Source of the DNA: CAVQGF01 sp045807945
Lineage (GTDB): Bacteria > Acidobacteriota > Terriglobia > Terriglobales > Acidobacteriaceae
Assembly: GCA_045807945.1 (NCBI GenBank)
Contig: JBJMGI010000010.1
Location: forward strand, 1 to 43,142
Reading direction: 5' to 3'
Length of the DNA stretch: 43,142 bases
Shown: one piece after another, positions 8,002 to 15,612 of the stretch
How the letters are laid out: the number at the start of each line of letters is the position of its first letter
Position numbering within the stretch: the stretch's first letter is position 1
Notes under the pieces: model-generated
What the model saw: only the letters and a program-made list of their open reading frames with translations
The model's database searches: none
Told to the model about the DNA's origin: nothing
Program-made: the position numbers and the translations under genes

Positions 8002-9228
8002 ATGTATCAGTTCTCGAATCATCGGTTACATATCCTTACCACCTGTTTAGTGATTCTCGCGTTCACGTTGGCGATTAGCGCAAATGCAATCGACCCACCC
8101 GCCGAAGCGCCTACAGGCTTCGACGGCGGCACCAACGGGCTCGTCGACCAAGCCACTCACGATGCCGATCGCCTGACATTCGAAGAGCGGGACACCGTCG
8201 AAAAAGGATTAGGCCCCGTCTACAACGCACAATCCTGCGCCGAATGCCATCAAACACCTGTGACCGGCTCCGGGAGCCAAGTGTCAGAGTTGCGAGCCGG
8301 CCACAAGAGTTCTTCGGGCGCGTTCGTGGACGCACCGGGCGGCTCGCTCATCAACGACCGCGCGATCGATGCCTCTCTTCAGGAGCGTGTGCCGGGAACA
8401 GAGACCATCCGAACCTTCAGGATGTCTCTGAACACTTTGGGCGACGGCTATGTTGAAGCGATCGACAGCAACACGTTGGCTGCGATCGCGAACGCCCAAC
8501 CCAATCAGAGCGGCGGCAGGATTGCCGGAACCTTCATCCAGGTTCCCGTGTTAGAAGCGCCAGGCAACAATCGTGGCGGACGCTTTGGCTGGAAAAATCA
8601 GAACTCGAGTCTGGTCTCCTTCGCTGCTGATGCGTACCTCAACGAACAAGGGATCACAAACAGCCTGCTGAACAACGAGAATACCTCGATGGGGAACTCG
8701 GTCGCGGCGTTCGATCACGTTTCCGAGCCCGAAGATGAGGAGGATGACGTCACTGCCTTTGCCAGATTCATGCGCGCGAGCAAGGCGCCCCCGCGCGATG
8801 CGGCGCTCGCAGCGACTGCGGCCTCGCAGTCGGGCGAGCAGCTGTTCAGCCAGATCGGCTGCAACATCTGTCACGTCACCAGGATCGTGACCGCGCCCGC
8901 GGGCACCGTCATCAATGGCGGCGCGTTCACCGTTCCGGCTGCTCTCGGCAACAAGGTTATTCACCCCTACAGCGACTTCCTTCTCCACAATGTCGGCACC
9001 GGGGATGGCATCGTTCAGAATGGTGGACAGGGAACTGCGAACAAAGTGCGGACTCCGCCGCTCTGGGGCCTACGCACTCGCGATCGCCTCCTCCACGACG
9101 GAAGCGCTCTCACCCGCAACGACGCGATCCTGCGGCATGGCGGTGAGGCCTCAGGGGTGATCAACAACTACAACGGGTTGAGCCTCACGCAGAAGAACAA
9201 CCTGATTACTTTTTTGAATTCTCTCTGA
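8002..9228 (+). CDS. Di-heme oxidoreductase, DUF1111 (DHOR) family
   Basis: This is an exported 408-residue c-type cytochrome. Residues 1-29 form a Sec signal peptide ending in ISANA. Two heme sites are present: CAECH (79-83) and CNICH (287-291). GRFGWKNQ followed by a GITN segment is characteristic of the DUF1111/COG3488 family, annotated as putative thiol oxidoreductase or di-heme peroxidase; the true electron donor is unknown. ATG 8002 is clearly the start: AGGAGG (7987-7992) lies 9 bases upstream and the signal peptide begins there, whereas an upstream in-frame extension to 7897 lacks both. A terminator follows. It likely acts in periplasmic electron transfer. Confidence 0.9.
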   Translation: MYQFSNHRLHILTTCLVILAFTLAISANAIDPPAEAPTGFDGGTNGLVDQATHDADRLTFEERDTVEKGLGPVYNAQSCAECHQTPVTGSGSQVSELRAGHKSSSGAFVDAPGGSLINDRAIDASLQERVPGTETIRTFRMSLNTLGDGYVEAIDSNTLAAIANAQPNQSGGRIAGTFIQVPVLEAPGNNRGGRFGWKNQNSSLVSFAADAYLNEQGITNSLLNNENTSMGNSVAAFDHVSEPEDEEDDVTAFARFMRASKAPPRDAALAATAASQSGEQLFSQIGCNICHVTRIVTAPAGTVINGGAFTVPAALGNKVIHPYSDFLLHNVGTGDGIVQNGGQGTANKVRTPPLWGLRTRDRLLHDGSALTRNDAILRHGGEASGVINNYNGLSLTQKNNLITFLNSL

Positions 9229-9252
9229 ACCCGCAACTCGTGCTTCAATGGA

Positions 9253-9278
9253 GGGGCTTCCACCGAAGCCCCTTTTTT
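9253..9278 (+). terminator. Rho-independent terminator abutting the next start codon
   Basis: GGGGCTTC (9253-9260), loop CACC, GAAGCCCC (9265-9272), then six T (9273-9278). The last T is immediately followed by the ATG (9279) of the next gene. Confidence 0.88.
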
Positions 9279-10097
9279 ATGTCCAAAGTTCTCTTCTGCG
9301 ATCCCGCTCATTTCAAGATCATCGACTCCAAAAATCCGTTCATGAAGCCGGGGGAGCATTTGGATCTCGAACTCGCGCGCAAGCAGTGGGAAGAAGTGAA
9401 GGCTGCGTTCGCTGCAGCCGGATTCGGCATCGACGTGCTGGCCTCAGTTCCGGATCTGGAAGACATGGTCTTCGCCAACAATCAAATTTTTGTCGCCGGC
9501 GAGGAGCAAGGCAAGTTTGTTGTCCCCAGCCGAATGAGGTATGAGTCGCGGCGTAGGGAAGTCCCACACTACGTCGACTGGTTCGCGAAACGCGGTTACC
9601 GCGTCATCGAACTTGATTATGGAGACGACTTCCTCGAGGGACACGGCGACCTGCTGTGGCATGCGGACGGTTCTAAGGTTTGGGCCGGCTACGGATTCCG
9701 CTCAACTGCTGGTGGGGTGAAAAAGTTCGCGGCCGCGATGGCTCCGCTCGCAATTCATGTGATTCCGCTGGAGCTGCGCGACCCCCGCTTCTATCACCTG
9801 GATACTTGCTTCGCGCCGCTTACGGCAAAAGCGGTTCTAGTACATCCCGCGGCGTTCACACCGCAGTCCTACCAGGCTATTCAGCAGAACTGTGAGCGCG
9901 TCTATGTTGTCGGGGAAGAAGACGCTTTAAAGTTCGTGTGCAACGGCGTCGCAGCCGGAGGCAAGTTCATCACGCCATATCTGTCGCCCCAAGTCGCGAG
10001 TGCGCTCTCGCGCGAACGCCTGGAGGCGGTCGTGGTGAACACGTCAGAGTTTCAGAAGTCTGGCGGCAGCGTCTGCTGCCTCAAGCTTTTCATCTGA
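9279..10097 (+). CDS. Amidinotransferase-fold hydrolase (DDAH/arginine deiminase-like)
   Basis: This 272-residue protein belongs to the COG1834 guanidino-group-modifying fold. Visible catalytic elements are EGHGD with Glu120, FYHLDTCF with His173, and GGSVCCLKL near the C-terminus, where Cys267 fits the nucleophile position. DMVFANNQIF (about 62-71) is a substrate-loop block. Related enzymes hydrolyse dimethylarginine, arginine or similar guanidines; the exact substrate cannot be read here. ATG 9279 is the natural N-terminus (MSKVLFCDP) but lies directly after a terminator T-run with no Shine-Dalgarno. A GTG at 9240 is in frame, but it would translate through the hairpin. Leaderless initiation or readthrough control is therefore possible. 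It converges with the next gene after 3 bases. Confidence 0.85.
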   Translation: MSKVLFCDPAHFKIIDSKNPFMKPGEHLDLELARKQWEEVKAAFAAAGFGIDVLASVPDLEDMVFANNQIFVAGEEQGKFVVPSRMRYESRRREVPHYVDWFAKRGYRVIELDYGDDFLEGHGDLLWHADGSKVWAGYGFRSTAGGVKKFAAAMAPLAIHVIPLELRDPRFYHLDTCFAPLTAKAVLVHPAAFTPQSYQAIQQNCERVYVVGEEDALKFVCNGVAAGGKFITPYLSPQVASALSRERLEAVVVNTSEFQKSGGSVCCLKLFI

Positions 10098-10100
10098 TCG

Positions 10101-10577
10101 TTACCCTTTTTTCGCGGGCGGATCTACGTTCCCGGTATCGGCCACTACCTTCCAGCTTCCGTCCTTTTGCTTCTTCCACACCGTCAGGTACTTGCCGGTC
10201 TGCTCGACTTCCTCGCCTTTAGGGTTCTTGCCCTTGAGGTGCCACGTGCCCAGGCTATAGGCAAGGTCGCCCGAACGCGCTACCTCTATCCTTGCCGCTT
10301 TCCACGTCAGTTGGTCAGCCGGATCAAAGTCTTTCTCCAGGCGCTTGCGCATCTCGTCTTTGGTGAAGGAGAACGGTTTGCCGCGCGTGAAGTCCGCCGT
10401 ATCATCGGCAAAGAACGAGAGCCACCCTTCCAACCCTCTGTCGACCCTGGCCTTCTGAAACTCAGCCTCGGTCTTGGCTATGGCTTGGCGATCGCGCTCT
10501 TGTGCTTTTGTCTGGGCAAGGCAGCCGACCGCGGAAACAACCAAAATGGCAAACAACAGAACTCTTTTCACGTGCAT
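10101..10577 (-). CDS. DUF4440/SnoaL-like lipoprotein
   Basis: This is a 158-residue secreted protein. The N-terminus is a signal peptide with a plausible lipobox (SAVGC, Cys19), so it is probably membrane-anchored. The rest resembles the NTF2-like DUF4440/YybH family: an AIAKTEAEF helix, WLSFFADD, an LAYSLGTW strand and the C-terminal GSWKVVADTGN. Such cone-shaped folds bind small hydrophobic ligands or act as isomerase-like or ketosteroid-type enzymes; no specific activity can be assigned. AGGAGAG precedes the ATG. It converges on the amidinotransferase gene, with stop codons 3 bases apart. Confidence 0.85.
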   Translation of the reverse strand: MHVKRVLLFAILVVSAVGCLAQTKAQERDRQAIAKTEAEFQKARVDRGLEGWLSFFADDTADFTRGKPFSFTKDEMRKRLEKDFDPADQLTWKAARIEVARSGDLAYSLGTWHLKGKNPKGEEVEQTGKYLTVWKKQKDGSWKVVADTGNVDPPAKKG

Positions 10578-10863
10578 GAACTCTCCTATCTATTTGAAAA
10601 GAAAGCGTCAATCCAGCAATTTATTCCTTGACCTCAATGCCCAAGGCGCGTACCTTAGACCCGGTAGCGTTACTGACTAGTAATCACGAAGGCAGAGCTG
10701 CAACTCCGGCCCTCGGTTTTGCATCTATATGCCATACCGGACCCTGTTTCAATCCCGTTAAGTGTTGATTTAGCGAAATTTGGTGACAGGCAGCTCTTGG
10801 CTGCGTCCAACTGGGACTCATCATCATCCATACTTACGAAGCAAGAAAGATAGGAGACCAACC
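10578..10863. other. Intergenic region between DUF4440 and omega-like genes
   Basis: This 286-base divergent spacer has no convincing gene. It contains the minus-strand AGGAGAG site of the DUF4440 gene and AGGAG (10852-10856) of the omega-like gene. Short inverted repeats are visible, TTACT-GACT-AGTAA near 10668 and GCAGC/GCTGC at 10790-10804. I could not find a good -35/-10 pair. Confidence 0.5.
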
Positions 10864-11082
10864 ATGCGTTCAGACAAGATCTTTGGCGCTCTCGACCGCG
10901 TTCAGAACCGTTACAAGCTGTGCCAGCTCACGGCTCAGGCGACGCGCAAGTTCCATCGCCCCAACACGCGTGTTCAGGAGACCATGAACGAGGTCCTGGA
11001 ACGCTTCTCGACTTCGGCGGATCTGGAGCGCAAACGTGCCGCGCAGGAAATGCCTGTCACGGCTCAGCGCCACGCCGCCTAA
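10864..11082 (+). CDS. Small basic protein, possible RNA polymerase omega-like
   Basis: This 72-residue protein starts at ATG 10864, preceded by AGGAG 7 bases away. Its core, FGALDRVQNRYKLCQL...ATRKFHRPNTR...TMNEVLERF, has the spacing of the omega-subunit helix (an NRxxL segment followed by A-x-x-R). It lacks the classical RARQL, having TRKF instead. Omega helps assemble the beta-prime subunit and is a ppGpp contact site in some bacteria. Acidobacteria are expected to have rpoZ near gmk, so this could be the main omega, a second omega-like protein, or an unrelated conserved small protein. It sits just upstream of rho on the same strand, separated by a structured leader. Confidence 0.55.
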   Translation: MRSDKIFGALDRVQNRYKLCQLTAQATRKFHRPNTRVQETMNEVLERFSTSADLERKRAAQEMPVTAQRHAA

Positions 11083-11083
11083 C

Positions 11084-11131
11084 GAAAGTTCGCGTTGCTT
11101 TTTGCCCAAAAAAGCAGGATAATGAACTTTC
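11084..11131 (+). other. Nested inverted repeats downstream of the omega-like gene
   Basis: The outer repeat is GAAAGTTC (11084-11091) with GAACTTTC (11124-11131). Nested inside is GCTTTTT with AAAAAGC around a GCCC loop (about 11097-11115). Together they would fold into one long interrupted stem immediately after the stop codon, at the upstream end of the rho leader. There is no T-run after the outer stem, so it is not a normal terminator. Confidence 0.45.
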
Positions 11132-11159
11132 ACCGACATCTAAGCAGTACCGAGTAAGT

Positions 11160-11210
11160 CTCGCCGGCCGCACGATTCATCTTTAAATCCTAATAATCAG
11201 CGCCGGCGAG
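11160..11210 (+). other. Long-loop inverted repeat in the rho leader
   Basis: CTCGCCGGC (11160-11168) and GCCGGCGAG (11202-11210) are perfect complements with a 33-base A/T-rich loop. The repeat ends 50 bases before the rho start codon, and the segment between is C-rich and G-poor. C-rich unstructured RNA is what Rho binds, so feedback control of rho by Rho is plausible. Confidence 0.45.
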
Positions 11211-11260
11211 CCCCAATCCCCCCTTTAGAAATCCACTAAAACTCCCGTAGGTCACACACC

Positions 11261-12511
11261 ATGACGATTGCAGAACTCAAAGAAAAAAACATCACGGAGC
11301 TCACCAAGATCGCCCGCACGCTCGACCTTCCTGGCGCGAGCGGACTCCGTAAGCAGGACCTCATCTTCAAGATCCTCCAGGCGCAGAGCGAGAAGGAGGG
11401 GCACATCTTCGCTGAGGGTGTCCTCGAGATCCTTCCTGATGGGTACGGATTCCTCCGCTCGCCCGACTACAACTATCTCCCCGGCCCGGACGACATTTAC
11501 GTCTCGCCGTCGCAGATCCGCAAGTTCGACCTGAAGACCGGCGACACCGTCAGCGGCAACGTCCGCCCGCCACACGAAGGCGAAAAATATTTTGCGCTGG
11601 TAAAGATCGAGGCGGTCAATTTCGAATCGCCCGATGAAGCGCGCAACAAGATCCTGTTCGACAACCTGACGCCGCTGTACCCGCAGGAGCGGATCAAGCA
11701 GGAAACGCTTAAAGAGAACGTCAGCGCGCGTGTAATGGACCTTTTGACTCCCGTGGGCAAAGGGCAGCGTGGATTGATCGTTGCTCCGCCGCGCACCGGT
11801 AAAACGATGTTGTTGCAGAACATCGCCAACTCCATCACGACGAACCATCCTGAAGTCGTGCTCATCGTGCTGCTCATTGACGAGCGCCCGGAAGAGGTCA
11901 CGGACATGCAGCGCTCGGTGAAAGGCGAAGTCATCTCCTCCACCTTCGACGAGCCCGCAGCCCGCCACGTGCAGGTCGCCGAAATGGTGATCGAAAAAGC
12001 CAAGCGCCTGGTTGAACACAAGCGCGACGTCGTGATCCTGCTCGACTCGATCACTCGTCTCGCTCGCGCTTACAACACCATCGTTCCGCCTTCCGGCAAA
12101 GTGCTCTCCGGCGGTGTCGACTCGAACGCCCTCCAGCGCCCGAAGCGTTTCTTCGGTGCAGCCCGCAATATCGAAGAGGGTGGTTCGCTCACCATCATTG
12201 CCACCGCGCTGGTTGAAACCGGCTCGCGCATGGACGACGTGATCTTCGAAGAGTTCAAGGGTACCGGCAACATGGAAATCATCCTTGACCGCAAGCTCGT
12301 AGACAAACGCGTCTTCCCGGCTATCGACATTCAGCGCTCCGGCACCCGTAAGGAAGAGCTGCTGATCCCGAAAGACGATCTGGCCCGCATCTGGGTGCTG
12401 CGCAAGGTGTTGAACCCGTTGTCGCCTGTGGAAGCGATGGAATTGCTGATCGACAAGCTCGGCAAGACCAAAGCCAACGCCGACTTCCTCTCCAACATGT
12501 CTGCGCTCTAA
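11261..12511 (+). CDS. rho: Transcription termination factor Rho
   Basis: This 416-residue Rho is the normal length. It has a short Rho-N domain (MTIAELKEKN...), a cold-shock-like RNA-binding domain (about 50-115, with DGYGFLRSP) and a hexameric ATPase core with Walker A PPRTGKT (about 176-182). Further Rho blocks are DERPEEVTDM, LLDSITRLARAYN and GGVDSNALQRPKRFFGAARNIEEGGSLT, split across the core. It terminates transcripts by translocating along RNA. The Shine-Dalgarno is weak (TAGGT, 12 bases away), consistent with control at the leader. A large opposite-strand open frame here is a codon-bias shadow. Confidence 0.98.
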   Translation: MTIAELKEKNITELTKIARTLDLPGASGLRKQDLIFKILQAQSEKEGHIFAEGVLEILPDGYGFLRSPDYNYLPGPDDIYVSPSQIRKFDLKTGDTVSGNVRPPHEGEKYFALVKIEAVNFESPDEARNKILFDNLTPLYPQERIKQETLKENVSARVMDLLTPVGKGQRGLIVAPPRTGKTMLLQNIANSITTNHPEVVLIVLLIDERPEEVTDMQRSVKGEVISSTFDEPAARHVQVAEMVIEKAKRLVEHKRDVVILLDSITRLARAYNTIVPPSGKVLSGGVDSNALQRPKRFFGAARNIEEGGSLTIIATALVETGSRMDDVIFEEFKGTGNMEIILDRKLVDKRVFPAIDIQRSGTRKEELLIPKDDLARIWVLRKVLNPLSPVEAMELLIDKLGKTKANADFLSNMSAL

Positions 12512-12592
12512 CGCGAGCATCTTCATTGGCAATAGGCAGCGTTCCCGTTTCGGGATAGCCTTCAATACGGCTGTCTTTTGCCAGGAGCGGAC

Positions 12593-12808
12593 ATGAAAGC
12601 AATGAACGCGATCGCTAAGCGGACGTTTGCACTCGGCTGGTTGTTTTTGCTTCTAGGGTTGATCGAGCGGGCGCTCATCATGAAAGAAAGTTTTCTCATG
12701 ATGGCCTACAGCACTCGCGTGATGCCGCACAACTTCCTTCAGTTGAGCTTCATGTTTTTCGTGATCACGATTGCCGCCCGCGCCTGCTGCGCGCCGAACG
12801 AGGCCTAG
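12593..12808 (+). CDS. Small two-helix membrane protein, unknown
   Basis: This 71-residue hypothetical protein starts at ATG 12593, with AGGAG (12583-12587) 5 bases upstream. Two hydrophobic segments are visible (TFALGWLFLLLGLIERAL and LSFMFFVITIAARA), so it is probably an inner-membrane hairpin. I do not recognise a family. Its TAG stop (12806-12808) overlaps the TAG stop of the convergent ABC permease through the shared palindrome CTAG. Confidence 0.65.
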   Translation: MKAMNAIAKRTFALGWLFLLLGLIERALIMKESFLMMAYSTRVMPHNFLQLSFMFFVITIAARACCAPNEA

Positions 12809-13605
12809 TAATAGGAGAGGGTGCCGCGTCGCCGCGCCTGCCGCAGCGTGAGGCCGAATACTCCCACAGCGACCGGCAGCAGTATCACCGCAAGTGGCCC
12901 AAGATAAGCCATTCCACTACCCATCTGGGATAGAGAAGTTCCTTTCAGCATCGCCGCACGCAGCGCGTCCAGTGCGTACGTCAGCGGAATCATCTTCGCG
13001 AGAATTTGCAGGGGAGCAGGGAGCGTGCTCACCGGAAACATCGTCCCCGAGAAAAGCCAGATAACTGACCCAAACAGCCACACCACGGCGCCACCCTTTT
13101 GAATGCTCACCTGCACCGCGGCTGCTAGGATGCCGAAGGCCAGCGCGAGTGCAAGGATCAGGACGGCGAGCACAACCAGCGCGAGCGCATTCACGTGCAG
13201 TGCAGCAGCGCCGAACAGCAAAAATCCCACCAGAAGATACGCAATGAGTTGGGCGCTGTCGCGCAGAATCGTCGACGCAGCCGAAAGCGTGACCAGCAGG
13301 GAAGGCTTCGTAGCCGTCGTCATTAGTGCCTCGATCGAGCCGCTCACCTGGGCTTCGCGGATTGCGGTGACGAAGGAGCTCACGGTTGCCAGGAAAAATC
13401 CCCATATGCCGGTTCCGATCACGATGAACGAGAAGAAATCGAAGCCGTCCGGCCGGTATGCCGGCCCCACCGCTCTCGCCACGAAATAGAATGCCGCCGC
13501 TTCGAAGACAAGTCCAACCGCGTACAGGGCGGATGCCGCGCCGTAACGCGAACCTGTCAGCCAGTCCCGCCTGAGGACAGCGACGAATTTTCGCAAAAGG
13601 TTCAT
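12805..13605 (-). CDS. ABC-2 type transporter permease
   Basis: This 266-residue integral membrane protein has about six hydrophobic helices and the ABC-2 pattern: a cytoplasmic N-terminus (LLRKFVAVLRRDWL), membrane segments through residues 60-260, and a conserved FSGTMFPVSTLPAPLQ loop before LTYALDALRAA. It pairs with the overlapping ATPase gene (stop/start ATGA overlap) to form an exporter. Given the upstream nucleotide-sugar dehydrogenase, polysaccharide or lipid-linked glycan export is one possibility, but ABC-2 permeases also export drugs and peptides. Confidence 0.9.
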   Translation of the reverse strand: MNLLRKFVAVLRRDWLTGSRYGAASALYAVGLVFEAAAFYFVARAVGPAYRPDGFDFFSFIVIGTGIWGFFLATVSSFVTAIREAQVSGSIEALMTTATKPSLLVTLSAASTILRDSAQLIAYLLVGFLLFGAAALHVNALALVVLAVLILALALAFGILAAAVQVSIQKGGAVVWLFGSVIWLFSGTMFPVSTLPAPLQILAKMIPLTYALDALRAAMLKGTSLSQMGSGMAYLGPLAVILLPVAVGVFGLTLRQARRRGTLSYY

Positions 13606-14390
13606 GCGGGCGCCTCCGCAAGCCGCTTCGCCTCTGATCGCGCTTGGGACACAGAAAAATAAAATTCGCGGACCGCCGTCGCGTCGCCTCGGGGAGAAAA
13701 GTTCTTACACCCAGCAAGTCGGCCGTGGTCGAGTACTGCGATGGCGTCGGCGATGCTGGCAGTCTCTTCGAAGTTGTGGCTGGCCACGAGCACAGTCGTC
13801 CCTGTCTCCTTCATCGAGAGCAGCATCTTCCAAAGCTCTTCACTTGCCGCTGGATCGAGCGAGCGGCTGGGCTCATCCAGCAACAGCACCGCCGGCGACT
13901 TCAAGATCGCCCGCGCTATCCCCAAGCGGTGCAGCATGCCGCTGGAAAATTTCATCGCTTGCTTATCCGCATCGCTCGTGAGGTTGACCGCTGCAAGCAC
14001 TTCTTCGATCCGCCGCGGAATGGTTGCTGGCGGCAGTTCTTCGAAGACGGCAAAAAATCTCAGGTTCTCTCGCGCCGTGAGCCGAGGGAAGAACGAGCGC
14101 TCCGCTCCGACCGCGAACCCGACAACTCGTCTGACCGCGTCTTCGTTCTTTGCGGTGTCATGCCCCCCGACGCGTACCAATCCTGAGTCGGGCAGAAGAA
14201 TCGTGGAAAGCAGTTTGAGCAGCGTGGTTTTTCCGCTGCCATTCGGACCCAAAAGGACGCCGATTCTGCCGGTCTCAAACTTTAGCGAAACACCATCCAA
14301 CGCGCGAGTTTCCGACGGACACCGCCACGGACGCGCCCATTCGCGGCGTCCGAAGATCTTTGTCACGGATTGGATCTCGATCATCGCCAT
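13602..14390 (-). CDS. ABC transporter ATP-binding protein
   Basis: This 263-residue ATPase has Walker A GPNGSGKT (48-55), a divergent signature SSGM in KFSSGMLHRLGIARA, Walker B VLLLDEPSRSLDP and the H-loop VASHNFEE. The signature lacks the canonical LSGGQ, as is common in exporter subfamilies of the CcmA/NatA type. The open frame extends 45 codons upstream of ATG 14390, but that part lies inside the nucleotidyltransferase gene. ATG 14390 sits 1 base after that gene's stop, so the two are translationally coupled. It partners the overlapping permease. Confidence 0.92.
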   Translation of the reverse strand: MAMIEIQSVTKIFGRREWARPWRCPSETRALDGVSLKFETGRIGVLLGPNGSGKTTLLKLLSTILLPDSGLVRVGGHDTAKNEDAVRRVVGFAVGAERSFFPRLTARENLRFFAVFEELPPATIPRRIEEVLAAVNLTSDADKQAMKFSSGMLHRLGIARAILKSPAVLLLDEPSRSLDPAASEELWKMLLSMKETGTTVLVASHNFEETASIADAIAVLDHGRLAGCKNFSPRGDATAVREFYFSVSQARSEAKRLAEAPA

Positions 14391-14391
14391 T

Positions 14392-15600
14392 TCAGCTCTT
14401 GCCCTGTGCGGATGTGGCCGCCATTGTCTTCGGGCGCGCTTTGCGGAATATGTTCCAGAAGCGCATGGCTTTGTAGAGGGGAGACATCGCCCCGGGAAGC
14501 CGCGCCGCTCCGAATTCTTCTTCACCCACCATGCTCATCACGCGAAGCGCATACGTCCACCGCTGCTCTCGGTTTTCCCGCGTTTGCATGATCCAGCGAT
14601 GCCGCCACATCGGGCCCGGTTCCAGATCGGAAGTATCGTCTCGCGCCAAGCTCTGGTTCCAATGCTCGACGACGGCATTCGCAAGCTTCGGCGCCGCAGC
14701 ATCCGCGTAAGCGGATTCCATCTCGCCATCCTCAATCGAGACGTCGAAAACTTTTCTCACGAGCACCAGCGCTGTCGCGATCATTCGTGCTGCGCCACGC
14801 TCTTCCGCATTTGCTGCGGACAACTTCCAATTGATGTGCGGCAAGCTTCCTAGCAGCTCCGCAAGGTCCACCAGCCACATCAGCCGCGACCACCCGTGCC
14901 TGGTCCCGTGGACGATCAGAGTGAATAAGAGATCTTGTTCTGATAAATCGCTAAGCTTCGAGTCTCCGATCTGCACCGTCCGCGATCTCGACCAGAAATC
15001 GTCAACGCCGGTACCCAGCGCAAAGTGCGGATGAGAGATGTCCCAATGGAACTCCAGGCGGCTGACTCCCGCGCGGCGGAAGGTGAGCTCGCATTGTTGC
15101 TTCAACCATCGGTCGCGATGTGCCGCCGGAATGGAGATCTCTGGCTCGTACCCCAGCTTCAACGCGACTGCCTCTGCCGCTGCAATCTGCTCAGGTCGGA
15201 TCAGCAGATCAATGTCGCTGAAAGGCCGCAGGCCTATGTCACCGTAAATGCGGGTAGCCAATGCCGGCCCTTTGAGCGGAACGGCTTCGACGCCGGCTTC
15301 GCTCAAAGATGAAACAGCTCGTAGCAGCTCCGAGGTCAAAAGAAGATTTTGGCGGACCGTACGAGCGTTGTTCTGCTCCAACTGTTTCATCTGTTGCTCT
15401 GGAAGTCGCGCATCTGCCGCAAGTAGATTTTTGAGCAGCAGCGGCGTAAGCCCGTGATATTCCGCCGCGCCGACCACCTTTCGCCAATCGAGGTTTCCGG
15501 AGGCACAATCCTGCACACGCGCGAAATCCGGAGACAAACGGGCGCACGCGAGCAGCAATTGCAGTTCGGGACGATTGGCCTGTGCGGCCATGAGCGGCAT
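14392..15600 (-). CDS. Nucleotidyltransferase family protein (NTP_transf_5-like)
   Basis: This 402-residue protein has the block LKGPALATRIYGDIGLRPFSDIDLLI split around residues 110-137; the SDIDLL pair of aspartates is the metal-binding centre of the Pol-beta fold. This matches the uncharacterised nucleotidyltransferase family PF14907. The C-terminal half is helical. Members occur in polysaccharide and peptide-modification loci; their acceptor is generally unknown. The start ATG has GAGGT just upstream, and the gene follows the dehydrogenase by 12 bases. Here it bridges sugar activation and an ABC exporter. Confidence 0.8.
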   Translation of the reverse strand: MPLMAAQANRPELQLLLACARLSPDFARVQDCASGNLDWRKVVGAAEYHGLTPLLLKNLLAADARLPEQQMKQLEQNNARTVRQNLLLTSELLRAVSSLSEAGVEAVPLKGPALATRIYGDIGLRPFSDIDLLIRPEQIAAAEAVALKLGYEPEISIPAAHRDRWLKQQCELTFRRAGVSRLEFHWDISHPHFALGTGVDDFWSRSRTVQIGDSKLSDLSEQDLLFTLIVHGTRHGWSRLMWLVDLAELLGSLPHINWKLSAANAEERGAARMIATALVLVRKVFDVSIEDGEMESAYADAAAPKLANAVVEHWNQSLARDDTSDLEPGPMWRHRWIMQTRENREQRWTYALRVMSMVGEEEFGAARLPGAMSPLYKAMRFWNIFRKARPKTMAATSAQGKS

Positions 15601-15612
15601 GTTACCTCAGAA

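Noticed and set aside
11252..12565. A 437-residue open frame on the minus strand opposite rho
   Set aside because: It is the codon-bias shadow of rho: low-complexity Asp/Arg/Val composition, no ribosome site, no recognisable domain, and rho is unambiguous on the other strand.
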